A DNA stretch of 64,000 bases from Pseudomonas cavernae (GTDB lineage: Bacteria > Pseudomonadota > Gammaproteobacteria > Pseudomonadales > Pseudomonadaceae). Where the stretch lies: contig NZ_CP032419.1 of assembly GCF_003595175.1 (NCBI RefSeq), forward strand, positions 1,674,001-1,738,000. Direction: 5' to 3'. How positions within the stretch are numbered: the stretch's first letter is position 1; each line of letters begins with the position of its first letter. The position numbers were made by a program, and so were the translations under genes. The notes beneath the pieces were generated by a model that was not told the DNA's origin, searched no databases, and saw only the letters and a list, made by a program, of their open reading frames with translations. Positions 23,292 to 30,775 of the stretch are shown here, one piece after another.

Positions 23292-23618
23292 TCAGGCTTC
23301 TTCGGCGTTCATTTCCACATCATGGGCGATCAGTGCGACCAGTGCGTTCTGCTGGCGACGCGACAGTTGGCGGAAACGCTGCAGCAATTCGCGCTCATGC
23401 AGGGACAGTTCCGGACGATCCAGGCGCATGCTCAGATCATCGTCCAGGGCCCCCTCCTGCAGCATGCTTTGCTCCAGGCGGGCGATGATTTCGGAGTTCA
23501 TGCTGCGATGATGATTGCGGGCCACATCGGCAATACGCTCGCGCATGCCATCGGGTAGGCGGACCACAAATTTGTCAGCCGTGCGGCTGGAATAGCTAGC
23601 CTGTTTCATAGGGCGCAT
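23292..23618 (-). CDS. amrZ: Ribbon-helix-helix regulator AmrZ (AlgZ)
   Basis: The 108-residue protein closely matches Pseudomonas AmrZ. The Arc-type ribbon-helix-helix segment [20 protein letters not shown] contains the beta-strand residues that contact DNA, followed by [18 protein letters not shown]. The C-terminal tetramerisation part has [20 protein letters not shown]. In known Pseudomonas AmrZ represses fleQ and its own gene and activates alginate and exopolysaccharide genes. ATG 23618 gives the full family length; the second Met (residue 4) is possible. The gene sits between mgtE and the phnN remnant. Confidence 0.92.
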   Translation of the reverse strand: MRPMKQASYSSRTADKFVVRLPDGMRERIADVARNHHRSMNSEIIARLEQSMLQEGALDDDLSMRLDRPELSLHERELLQRFRQLSRRQQNALVALIAHDVEMNAEEA

Positions 23619-23970
23619 ACATTAAACCGGTTAGTTCAAGGGAACGATGCTGGCATTAAGCTGCATGATTGTCACCGGTTCGACAACCTTTCGCGCTAAC
23701 CGTTCAACCAGCATTGCAATTTGTCGTCTATAGGCATTCATTTATTTGACGCCAATTACATGACAGAGTTTGAACTGATTGAAGGCTTTTTGCCAGTAAC
23801 AATTGTCTGAAATGCGTGCTATTGAGCAAACGGTCAAATTGAGCATAGATGGCCTTCGGGAAATGCACTCTAGAGCGGTCTCTGAGCGCCTGCTGCAGCC
23901 TGGCGGGATCTTGGAGAAAGGGAAGGTGGGCTCATGCTGTGCAACAGGCACAGTTTGCTAGGTGGGGTCG
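23619..23970. other. AmrZ promoter region
   Basis: About 350 AT-richer bases lie between the divergent amrZ and phnN genes. They should contain the amrZ promoter and self-repression sites, but no single operator is convincing by eye. No open frame with coding character was seen. Confidence 0.35.
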
Positions 23971-24545
23971 ATGAGCGGCAGGTTGATTTATCTGATGGGG
24001 CCTTCGGGCGCAGGTAAGGACAGTCTGCTGCTGGCAGCGCGCGAGCTGTTACTGGCACGAGGTTGCCTGATCGCGCGCAGGGTGATTACGCGTTCGGCCG
24101 CGGCAGCTGGTGAGGAGGCTCTGGCGGTCAGTCCCCGGGAGTTTGCCGATCTCGAGCGGCAGGGCGCGTTCGCGCTGAGCTGGCGGGCCAATGGTTTAGC
24201 GTATGGGATTCCGCTGCAGATCAACGAATGGTTGGCAGCCGGGCAAGATGTATTGGTCAACGGCTCCCGGGCTTATCTGGACGAGGTGCGGCGGTGCTAT
24301 CCAGATTTGCTGGCCATTCTGCTGACGGTCAACAGGGCCGTGCTACGTCACCGCCTGCTGGCGCGTGGGCGGGAAACGTCAGCTGAAATCGAGGCACGGC
24401 TGCGCGCAATGATTTGTTCCAGGTGACCCAGGCCGAAGAGCCGGGGCCCATCCAGCTGGACAATTCCGGCCCGCTCTCGCAGAGCGTCGAGCGTTTGCTC
24501 ACGCTACTCGAGTCCCCGGTCAGGGCAACGTCAACGCCAGGCTGA
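23971..24545 (+). pseudogene. phnN: Ribose 1,5-bisphosphokinase PhnN, frameshifted
   Basis: The product starts MSGRLIYLMGPSGAGKDSLL, with a P-loop GPSGAGKD. PhnN converts ribose 1,5-bisphosphate to PRPP in phosphonate use. The frame runs to a stop at 24424-24426 after EIEARLRAMICSR, about 40 residues short. Reading one base displaced from 24411 restores the family C-terminus (NDLFQVTQAEEPG, then LDNSGPLSQSVERLL) to a stop at 24543-24545. So a single base, probably an A near 24408, is missing. The ATG at 23971 follows GGTGGGG; a GTG at 23962 is an alternative. The P-loop half remains, but loss of the conserved C-terminus probably inactivates it. A sequencing error is the other explanation. Confidence 0.8.
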
Positions 24546-25002
24546 TGCCGTGGGGCTGAAAGCCCATCGCCCGGTAGAACTGGTGGGCATCGGCGCGGTC
24601 CTGATGCGTGGACAGCGCCAGCTTGTAACACCCCCAGGCACGAGCCCGCTCGGCGGCTTTCTCGATCAACGCCTGGCCGATACCCAGACCGCGCTGCTGA
24701 TGGTCCACCACCATGTCTTCGAGCACGGCCGAGCGGGCGAAATCGTGGGCAAGGTGCTCGATCAGGTTGAGGGTGCAGGTGCCGAGCAAGTGTCCCTGAC
24801 GCTCCGCCACCAGTACCTCACGAGAGGCCGGCAGCTCGGCGAGACGCAGGGCCAGAAGGGGGGTATCGGGGCAGGGGTCATTGGCGCCAAGCTGTTGCAA
24901 CAATTTGGCTAGCCCGGGCGCATCGGCGGCGCAGGCCGCGCGTACGCTGAAGCTGGCGAAAGGCGAATCGGGCAGGTTGCTGGCTGGATCGGCTTGGGGC
25001 AT
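24520..25002 (-). CDS. GNAT-family N-acetyltransferase
   Basis: The 160-residue single-domain acetyltransferase contains the acetyl-CoA motif A, LEDMVVDHQQRGLGIGQALI, preceded by beta-strand VLVAERQGHLLGTCTL. The C-terminal motif B region is ALSTHQDRADAHQFYRAMGF. The first 18 residues are probably disordered. The target (amino acid, antibiotic or peptide) is not predictable. It converges on phnN with a 26-base overlap of the restored phnN frame and reads away from the tRNA-Arg(CCT) gene. Confidence 0.88.
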   Translation of the reverse strand: MPQADPASNLPDSPFASFSVRAACAADAPGLAKLLQQLGANDPCPDTPLLALRLAELPASREVLVAERQGHLLGTCTLNLIEHLAHDFARSAVLEDMVVDHQQRGLGIGQALIEKAAERARAWGCYKLALSTHQDRADAHQFYRAMGFQPHGISLALTLP

Positions 25003-25128
25003 GGCGGCGCTCCTGTTGAGTGGTATCGAGTATGGTCAAGCGCGATGGCGATGGCATGACAAAAGTCGTTGTGATCGCTAACATGCCGCCCGGTCATGTT
25101 GTCGCAATAACCTTTGCGGCGGATGAAT

Positions 25129-25205
25129 GTCCCAGTAGCTCAATTGGATAGAGCATCCCCCTCCTAAGGGGAAGGTTGGTGGTTCGAACCCACTCTGGGA
25201 CGCCA
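25129..25205 (+). tRNA. tRNA-Arg(CCT)
   Basis: A 77-base tRNA with acceptor GTCCCAG/CTGGGAC, anticodon CCT in loop CTCCTAA, T-loop TTCGAAC, discriminator G and encoded CCA. The gene is intact. tRNA-Arg(CCT) 3' ends are common integration sites, and mobile-element debris starts about 130 bases downstream. Confidence 0.97.
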
Positions 25206-25332
25206 TATAGATCAATGCCTTAGCAAATTATTGTTTGCGTATCTCTGCAGGATTGATCGTTAGGTCCCCACTTCAGTCCCCGCTTTTCTCGATGCTCAAC
25301 TAGAACCTCGAAACACACCGCTGTAGAAGGCA

Positions 25333-25530
25333 TCAGCACCCAGCTGACATGCCGGAGCCTTCGCTATCACCGCGATTGAGGAACGGGTAGTCGCTATCTC
25401 CGATGAGCGCCTGGTAGGCGGCGCCGAGGCTGTGGCCGGAAACGCTGTAGGAGAACAGGCTTCTGAAGGCGCGGTTGTCCTCTCCCCCCTTGGTCACGCT
25501 GTTGCCGTAGTAGACATGGTCATCGGCGCG
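25333..25530 (-). pseudogene. C-terminal fragment of an OprD-family porin
   Basis: Reading leftwards from 25530, 65 codons run to TGA at 25333-25335 with no internal stop. They include DDHVYYGNSVTKGG, FRSLFSYSVSGHSLGAAYQA and GDSDYPFLNRGDSEGSG. The alternating aromatic/polar pattern and the GDSDYPFLN-type loop are typical of OprD-family substrate-specific channels. No start, no upstream barrel and no normal C-terminal Phe are present. The fragment ends exactly where an integrase fragment on the other strand begins, so both were cut by rearrangement. The similarity is recalled, not searched. Confidence 0.6.
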
Positions 25531-25636
25531 GCTGGAAGCCGCGCTTGAGCAGTGGGGCCGTTACCTGGACAGGCTGAAAGCTGGCAAGACTATTGAGGCC
25601 GGGAATATCGTGCTGTTGTCTAAGCGGAAGGGCTAA
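25529..25636 (+). pseudogene. C-terminal fragment of a tyrosine (P4-type) integrase
   Basis: The 35 codons RLEAALEQWGRYLDRLKAGK... to TAA at 25634-25636 match the extreme C-terminus of phage-like integrases, which follows the catalytic Tyr with a helix of the form 'R..(L/M)..W..YL..L'. The catalytic core is absent. Integrases of this type are normally encoded right beside the tRNA they target and in this orientation; the remnant lies 320 bases past tRNA-Arg(CCT). The rest of the gene appears deleted and replaced by porin debris. Confidence 0.6.
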
Positions 25637-26003
25637 CGGTAGCTGCTTGGACGGCACGAGGCGCGTGCAGAGTTCATTGTTTTGCGGGGTAGCTGTTCGA
25701 CAGGTTGCTGCCGCTGGTATAGCCAGGGAGTTGCCCGATAACGTAGTGCCGCTGAGTCGTAGCTACGTTCGAGACGTTATAAAACCCCTCGTCAAAAGGA
25801 CATGTGCCACTTGATCGACGGATCTGTCGTAAGTGATTGATATACATGTAGAAACAAAGGGAAATTAGCTTTTAACTCGTCGTAGCCACACAGCGCTATT
25901 GCAACGCATGGTTAGAGTGCCGGCATCTGGTGCAGCCAGTCCACTACCCGCTCTGAGGGGCGAGGTTTTTCGTGCAAATCGATGCCATTAGGAAGAATCA
26001 CTC

Positions 26004-26225
26004 ATGACCTCCAAAGCCACTCGCAACAGTGACACCTCTTCGAACCTGCCCATTCCTGGTGCCTTCGCCACATCTGAACAGCTCTGCAATCGACTTCAAA
26101 TTTCCCGCACCACTTGGTGGCGCTGGTCGAAAGCACCTGGCTTTCCTGCGCCGATCCGCTTCGGTCGTTCGGTCCGCTGGCCAACTGAAGCCATCGAAGC
26201 TTTCCTGGCCAAGCAGGGAGTCTAA
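26004..26225 (+). CDS. AlpA-family excisionase / regulator
   Basis: The 73-residue protein has a winged-helix MerR-like AlpA fold: ATSEQLCNRLQISRTTWWRW (helix-turn-helix) followed by FPAPIRFGRSVRWPTEAIEAF. Such proteins control integrase expression or excision of P4-like elements and islands. ATG 26004 follows AGGAAG. The replication gene starts two bases after the stop, so the two form an operon. This is one of the few intact mobile functions left in the island. Confidence 0.85.
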   Translation: MTSKATRNSDTSSNLPIPGAFATSEQLCNRLQISRTTWWRWSKAPGFPAPIRFGRSVRWPTEAIEAFLAKQGV

Positions 26226-26227
26226 CC

Positions 26228-28558
26228 ATGATGATTAAACAACCCTGGCATGCAGCGGGGTGTTCTGCCGTGCCTAGTGTTAACCAGGTAACGCTGACCG
26301 AGGCCACTCGTTTCCTCGCTGCTCTGGATTCAACCGCAAGCGTATGGGCTTTCCAGACCTTCGACGATAGCCCTGCCAAGCGCCCTGAGCTGGCCGCTAC
26401 GCGACACGGCACCCTTGAGCAGTGCGCACCCTGGCTGGCTAAGATGAATGCACGTGGCGCCGGGGTTTTTGTCACCATCAACGAAACGGATGGGCAAGGC
26501 CGCAAGACTTCAAATGTCTGTCGCGTGCGCGCTCTGTTTGCCGACTTCGACAACCCTGTACCGGGCACCCTTGAGCGCCTGCGCACAGATTCCTTGCCGC
26601 CTTCGATTATCGTCGAGTCAAGTGCCGGCAAGTTGCACGCCTATTGGTTGGTCGAGAGCCTGCCACCTGGCGACTTCAAGGCGCGACAGCAGAGCATTGC
26701 TCGGCACTGGGGAAGTGACCCCAAGGTATGCGACCTGCCGCGCGTGATGCGCCTGCCCGGCTTCCTGCATTGCAAGGGTGACCCGCAGCCTGTCCGGTTG
26801 ATGGAGGTCACGGGCAAGCGGTACGCCCAGGAGCTGGCTGACCGCTACGTGCCAGCAGCACCGAATACCCAGGAGAGGACGCAGGCGCAACTGGCGGCCG
26901 AAGCTCAGCGATATGCCGTGGCTGCGCTGGAAAGTGCCTGCGATGCCGTTGCCAGGGCCAAAGACGGCACCCGTAACGACACGCTTAACCGCGAAGCCTT
27001 CGGCATTGCGCAGTTGGTGGCCGGTGGAGAGCTTCCCGAGGCCTCGGCGCGTGATGGCTTGCTGGCCGCCGCTCAGTTTGCCGGCCTGGGGCAATCCGAA
27101 GTGCTACGAACCCTAGAAAGCGCCTTTGATGCGGGCACAAACTACCCGCGTACCGTGCCTGAGCCGAAGGACGCCCAGCAGGAAGCTCCGCCCGGGGGAA
27201 CTGACCCGCGAGATGCCAAGCAATCGGCCCGCCCGGCGTTGGTCGAAGTTCCTCTCGATGACGTTATGAGCGCCAGCCTTGAACCAGTGCGTCACGCCAT
27301 CAAACCGTGGATGCCGCGCCGCCATGTAACCCTGTTTGGTGGGCACGGTGGGGTTGGTAAATCGAGCCTTGCGTTGGCTATTGGCGCGCATGTCGCCTGC
27401 GGCCTGCCGTTTGCTGACCTGGAAGTCGAGCAGTCGCCCGTACTATTCGTCAGTCTGGAAGATGAGGCCAGCATTGTGCGTCTTCGCCTGCGTCATATTA
27501 TCGAGGCGTACCAGCTACCCGCAGAACGTGTGCTTGCCAATATGCGCTTGCTGGACGGAACACTAGCTTTCGCTGCCCTGATGACCGAGGGCGAAAGCTT
27601 TAGCGCTCCAGCGATCTTTACCCCGGCTTTTCGCGAGCTGACGAGTCAATCCGAGGGAGCAGGGCTGATCGTTATCGACAATGCTTCCGACGCGTTCGAC
27701 GCCAACGAGAACAGCCGTCGCACGGTGCGAGCTTTTGTGCGCGGCTTGGCTGCCATTGCACGCAAATACGATGCTGCTGTTGCTCTGCTGGCGCATATCG
27801 ACAAGAGCGCCGCGAAGGATGGGGCGCGTGGCAATAGTTATAGCGGTAGTACGGCATGGCATAACAGTGCCCGGTCGCGTCTGGCTTTACTGGAGCAAGA
27901 TGGGCGAATTCTACTGATGCACGAGAAAGCCAACCTGAGCGCGCGTGCCGAACCGCTGGCTTTGACGTTCGTAGACGGGGTACCTGTCCCCGAATCTGGC
28001 GTACAGAGTGGCGGGCTGAACTCTGAGAACTTTGACCACGCTGAGATTATCCGCGCAATGAAGGCCGCGCACGAAGCAGGAATCCTTGTACCGGGCAGTC
28101 TATCCGCTGGCGCACATTCAGCCATGAAGGCGTTGGAGCCACTGCCTGAGTACGCCAAGACCTTTCGGGGCAGGATTGGGGGGCAGCGTGCGGCGCGTGC
28201 ACTCACTGCGTTGCTCCGTAACGGTCGTATTCGGCGCATCGAATTCAAGACGCCGCACCGGAAGACGCGCGAGCGTCTGGAGCTGGTCGAGCTGTCAGCA
28301 GAGGCCTCCAATCCGTTTGAGTCTGCGCTAGCCGTGCGCGCGGAAAGTGCGCCGCGCCACCCCCCATACACCCCCCAGCGCACTGGCGCAGCGCCTCGGA
28401 AGGCTTGCGCTGATGCGCCGAACATGACCAGCGCTGCGCCGAACGTGACCGGCGCAATTGGCGCAAAGGAGTGCGTCCGTGATTTGGTCGGAGCAACGGC
28501 ATCTGCGCCAGTCGCTGCCGCTGAACAGCCTGAGGATTACAGCGATGATTACTTTTAG
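26228..28558 (+). CDS. Island replication protein: primase-like domain plus RepA-type AAA helicase
   Basis: The 776-residue protein has two parts. Residues about 30-200 resemble RepB-like/AEP primases, with VCRVRALFADFDNP (acidic pair) and LPRVMRLPGFLHCKG. Residues about 350-560 form a RecA-like ATPase: Walker A LFGGHGGVGKSSLALAIG, Walker B GAGLIVIDNASD, and ALLAHIDKSA later. The C-terminal 200 residues are low-complexity, rich in Ala and Pro. Such fusions start replication of P4-like satellites and integrative elements. GC content is lower than in neighbouring core genes, consistent with transfer. It is probably co-transcribed with the AlpA-like gene. Confidence 0.85.
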   Translation: MMIKQPWHAAGCSAVPSVNQVTLTEATRFLAALDSTASVWAFQTFDDSPAKRPELAATRHGTLEQCAPWLAKMNARGAGVFVTINETDGQGRKTSNVCRVRALFADFDNPVPGTLERLRTDSLPPSIIVESSAGKLHAYWLVESLPPGDFKARQQSIARHWGSDPKVCDLPRVMRLPGFLHCKGDPQPVRLMEVTGKRYAQELADRYVPAAPNTQERTQAQLAAEAQRYAVAALESACDAVARAKDGTRNDTLNREAFGIAQLVAGGELPEASARDGLLAAAQFAGLGQSEVLRTLESAFDAGTNYPRTVPEPKDAQQEAPPGGTDPRDAKQSARPALVEVPLDDVMSASLEPVRHAIKPWMPRRHVTLFGGHGGVGKSSLALAIGAHVACGLPFADLEVEQSPVLFVSLEDEASIVRLRLRHIIEAYQLPAERVLANMRLLDGTLAFAALMTEGESFSAPAIFTPAFRELTSQSEGAGLIVIDNASDAFDANENSRRTVRAFVRGLAAIARKYDAAVALLAHIDKSAAKDGARGNSYSGSTAWHNSARSRLALLEQDGRILLMHEKANLSARAEPLALTFVDGVPVPESGVQSGGLNSENFDHAEIIRAMKAAHEAGILVPGSLSAGAHSAMKALEPLPEYAKTFRGRIGGQRAARALTALLRNGRIRRIEFKTPHRKTRERLELVELSAEASNPFESALAVRAESAPRHPPYTPQRTGAAPRKACADAPNMTSAAPNVTGAIGAKECVRDLVGATASAPVAAAEQPEDYSDDYF

Positions 28559-28924
28559 TCGTGGCCACCCTAGACAATCTGCGCGAGGTCAGCCTTGCTT
28601 GTTGGAGTCGGTGTGGCGCGGGGCTGACTGGAGTTGATTAGCACGAGTGTCGGGGGAAATAGACGTGATCTCACCTGAGGGGGCTTAAAGCTCGCGAAAA
28701 GCAGCATACTTCTGGCTTAAATTCCCTCCACTTCAATTCCATGCTCAGCCAGGCGAAGCACTATGAACTGGGAACTGGCTGCCAACAAAGTCGAACTCTT
28801 AAAGGCTCTGGCGACTTGATTACCTGGGCAAGAGGCCAATGACCGGGGCGCGATCAACTGAATGCGCGACTATTCCTGCATCGCTGAAGCTCCGCAGCAC
28901 ATATTACTGATCAAGGAGTGGCTG
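28559..28924. other. Non-coding gap inside the island
   Basis: About 365 bases with no convincing gene. A plus-strand open frame upstream of the HD gene lacks a ribosome site, and a short minus-strand frame ends in LAEHGIEVEGI without a recognisable family. Probably decayed mobile DNA. Confidence 0.4.
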
Positions 28925-29509
28925 ATGAGCCCGAACTTTCTCCCCTCGAACCGCATTGCTGAAGCTGTGGAGCTGGCAATAACGCTACAAGGCGAGCAGA
29001 CCCGAAAGGCTACGGGCATTCCCTACCTTTCTCACCTGCTGGGCGTCGCGAGCCTGGTGATGGAACACAGTGGTGATGAAGAGCAGACCATTGCCGCACT
29101 GCTACATGACGCAATCGAGGACGCCGGCGCATACGCCGAAGCGGTGATTCGAGAGCAGTTCGGCGAGAGGGTCGTTCGCATCGTACTTGCCTGCACCGAT
29201 GGCGTGCCGGATGAACAGGGCGAGAAGGGGGACTGGCAAATCCGCAAGCAGAACTATCTCGCACACCTGGCCGAGGCCCCTGTTGAGGTACTGCTGGTGT
29301 CCGGTTGCGACAAACTGCACAACGCCCGGGCGATTGTGAGTGACCTGTACACCCACGGCCCTGCGATGTTCTCCCGTTTCAAGGCGGGTCAGGCCGGAAC
29401 CTTGTGGTACTACGAACAGCTGGCAGGGGCTTTCCAGGCTCACTTGCCCGGTTCGCTCGCCGACGAGTTGGCGCGAACTGTCGCCGACCTGAAGCGTTTG
29501 GCCTCCTAG
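28925..29509 (+). CDS. HD-domain phosphohydrolase (SpoT-like fold)
   Basis: The 194-residue protein starts at ATG 28925 behind AAGGAGTGGCTG; an in-frame ATG at 28862 lacks a ribosome site. The HD metal motif is visible as YLSHLLGVASLVME, then AALLHDAIEDAG (His-Asp), and a third conserved segment VSGCDKLHNARAIVSDL. This is the RelA/SpoT-type HD arrangement, so hydrolysis of ppGpp or another nucleotide is possible, but there is no synthetase or ACT domain. It is coupled to the next gene (two-base gap) in the island. Confidence 0.82.
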   Translation: MSPNFLPSNRIAEAVELAITLQGEQTRKATGIPYLSHLLGVASLVMEHSGDEEQTIAALLHDAIEDAGAYAEAVIREQFGERVVRIVLACTDGVPDEQGEKGDWQIRKQNYLAHLAEAPVEVLLVSGCDKLHNARAIVSDLYTHGPAMFSRFKAGQAGTLWYYEQLAGAFQAHLPGSLADELARTVADLKRLAS

Positions 29510-29511
29510 CC

Positions 29512-29997
29512 ATGGGAAGGGCCGAGCCAGGCTCGAACCCTTTACTCAAACGATTGGATGAGTGGCGGCCGGGCTGCTGGTGCGCCGCCGTTATCCAGCT
29601 GTGCGCGGCGTTCGAGCATGAGGGGAAGGGAGGACGTTCGCGCTATCCAGCCCAGTGGGCCTATTTCCTTTGGGCGCCCACCGATACTGCTATTCCTCAG
29701 GCGCTTCCGGATGGCTGGGGAATCAGCCTGGAACCACCATGGGAGGAGATTGCTGCTGATCTGGCTGGCGCTGCTGTCTTTGTCATGCCCGAGCGCGAAG
29801 TGGACTGGCCCACTCTCTTGGATATTCTGCGGGTATGCGGGGATCCCGCTCCGTGGCTGTTCCAGGTAATCAGGCAGGTGCAGCGCACCAAACGACGAAT
29901 GCGACAGCGGCTGTTTCTCGAGCTCTACGGCGAGGGTGACAACTACGCCTTCGAGAAATTCATACGAAGCACCCTGGCGAAACCGAAGAAGCCTTGA
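29512..29997 (+). CDS. Hypothetical island protein
   Basis: I do not recognise this 161-residue protein. It starts at ATG 29512, two bases after the HD gene. It is rich in Trp (WRPGCWCAAVIQLC, PAQWAYFLWAPTDT, GWGISLEPPWEEI) and basic near the end (RTKRRMRQRLFLELYGEGD). No signal peptide, membrane segment or metal motif is evident. Pairing with an HD hydrolase suggests the two act together, possibly as a regulator or target, but this is only context. Confidence 0.65.
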   Translation: MGRAEPGSNPLLKRLDEWRPGCWCAAVIQLCAAFEHEGKGGRSRYPAQWAYFLWAPTDTAIPQALPDGWGISLEPPWEEIAADLAGAAVFVMPEREVDWPTLLDILRVCGDPAPWLFQVIRQVQRTKRRMRQRLFLELYGEGDNYAFEKFIRSTLAKPKKP

Positions 29998-30081
29998 GCT
30001 ATCGGGCCCAATTGCCATAGCCGCGAACCGAAACCGTCAGTGGTCGCGCACCGAAACCGAGACCGTTGATAGCGGTGAACC

Positions 30082-30111
30082 GAGACCGAGACTGAGACTG
30101 AGACTGAGACT
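30082..30111. repeat. Hexamer tandem repeat GAGACY
   Basis: Five consecutive 6-base units: GAGACC followed by four GAGACT, preceded by related CCGAAACC / CCGAGACC words from about 30027. A simple-sequence array of this kind is unusual in this GC-rich genome and can vary by slippage. It lies outside any supported gene. Confidence 0.7.
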
Positions 30112-30413
30112 ATCGTGGCTGGGCGCGAGGCATCCGACAGGGGCGCCCCATGACGCTCCGAGAAAACGTTGCTCGGTATTTTCACCGGCTGGTGCAGGTG
30201 CCGCGCGACGAGATATTCGGGGCAGCTTGCGCCAACCATCCCCGCCACCAGCTTCGAGACCGACCCCAACGCCCCGCTGGGGCCTCGAGCTGAAAAATCT
30301 GTTCCCGGATGCCCCCCACATCGCTCGTCCCGGTTGGATCAACTTTTGGTTGGGGAGCGGAATTTGAACTGGCGGACTTTACCGTCAAGTCCTGACCTGA
30401 AACGACGCCAATG

Positions 30414-30530
30414 CTTGCTCCTGGCCGATTACAACCGGTCGGAAACCCATATACGGACAATGATCGGTTGACTCAGATGTGGCTCGGACCAGCAACTTGG
30501 TGGAGGTGGCTTCGAACGGCCAGGAGCAAG
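30414..30530. repeat. 14-bp perfect inverted repeat, 89-base spacer
   Basis: CTTGCTCCTGGCCG at 30414-30427 is exactly complemented by CGGCCAGGAGCAAG at 30517-30530. The arms could form a long stem or be ends of a small deleted element. No transposase is present and no target-site duplication flanks it. Confidence 0.55.
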
Positions 30531-30635
30531 ACCTGTTGCCTCCCCTGAGCGTCATTTGTACAAAATCCGTTTTCGTAGCCATGAGCAGAAGAACGTGGGT
30601 GTTCACAGTTCAAGCAACAAATCCAGATACCTGGC

Positions 30636-30673
30636 ATCGCGCTTGGAGATACCTGATAGCGAAGGATGCGATT
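30636..30673 (+). promoter_or_regulatory. Nod-box-like element upstream of the FAD monooxygenase
   Basis: ATC (30636-30638), nine bases, GATA, 18 bases, GATT (30670-30673). The core reads ATCGCGCTTGGAGATA. It shares spacing with three other copies and ends 102 bases before the ATG at 30776. It is a likely binding site for the NodD-like LysR encoded at 39084-39998. Confidence 0.6.
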
Positions 30674-30775
30674 GGCGCGGCCATTGACCGAGTGATTAAG
30701 GTTGGCCTCGCAGCGCACCTGGTGTGCCCCACGGGGAGGGTGCGAATAACAAGAACTCGCAAAAGGTATCTGTAG

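Larger units (their letters stand above)
29998..30775. other. Gene-poor right end of the island
   Basis: About 780 bases separate the orphan gene from the first catabolic gene. Contents seen: a hexamer tandem repeat, a 14-bp inverted repeat and a nod-box-like element (separate entries). A 46-codon frame from ATG 30150 (MTLRENVARYFHRLVQV) and a 98-codon frame ending at 30775 lack ribosome sites and family features. No direct repeat of the tRNA-Arg(CCT) 3' end was found, so the right island boundary is undefined. Confidence 0.4.

Noticed and set aside
25593..25814. 73-codon frame next to the integrase remnant
   Set aside because: Different phase from the integrase fragment and no coding character.
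28700..28860. Minus-strand frame ending LAEHGIEVEGI
   Set aside because: Short, without start signal or recognisable domain; left as non-coding.
30150..30290. 46-codon frame starting MTLRENVARYF
   Set aside because: Reads like a possible protein fragment but has no ribosome site and no recognised family.
30345..30390. tRNA-like words (TGGTTGGGGAGCGGAA, TTTGAACTGGCGG) as a possible attR
   Set aside because: No exact direct repeat of the tRNA-Arg(CCT) 3' end and no foldable tRNA; chance resemblance.
30479..30775. 98-codon frame ending at the FAD monooxygenase start
   Set aside because: No ribosome site, no family features, and it overlaps the inverted repeat and the nod-box-like element.
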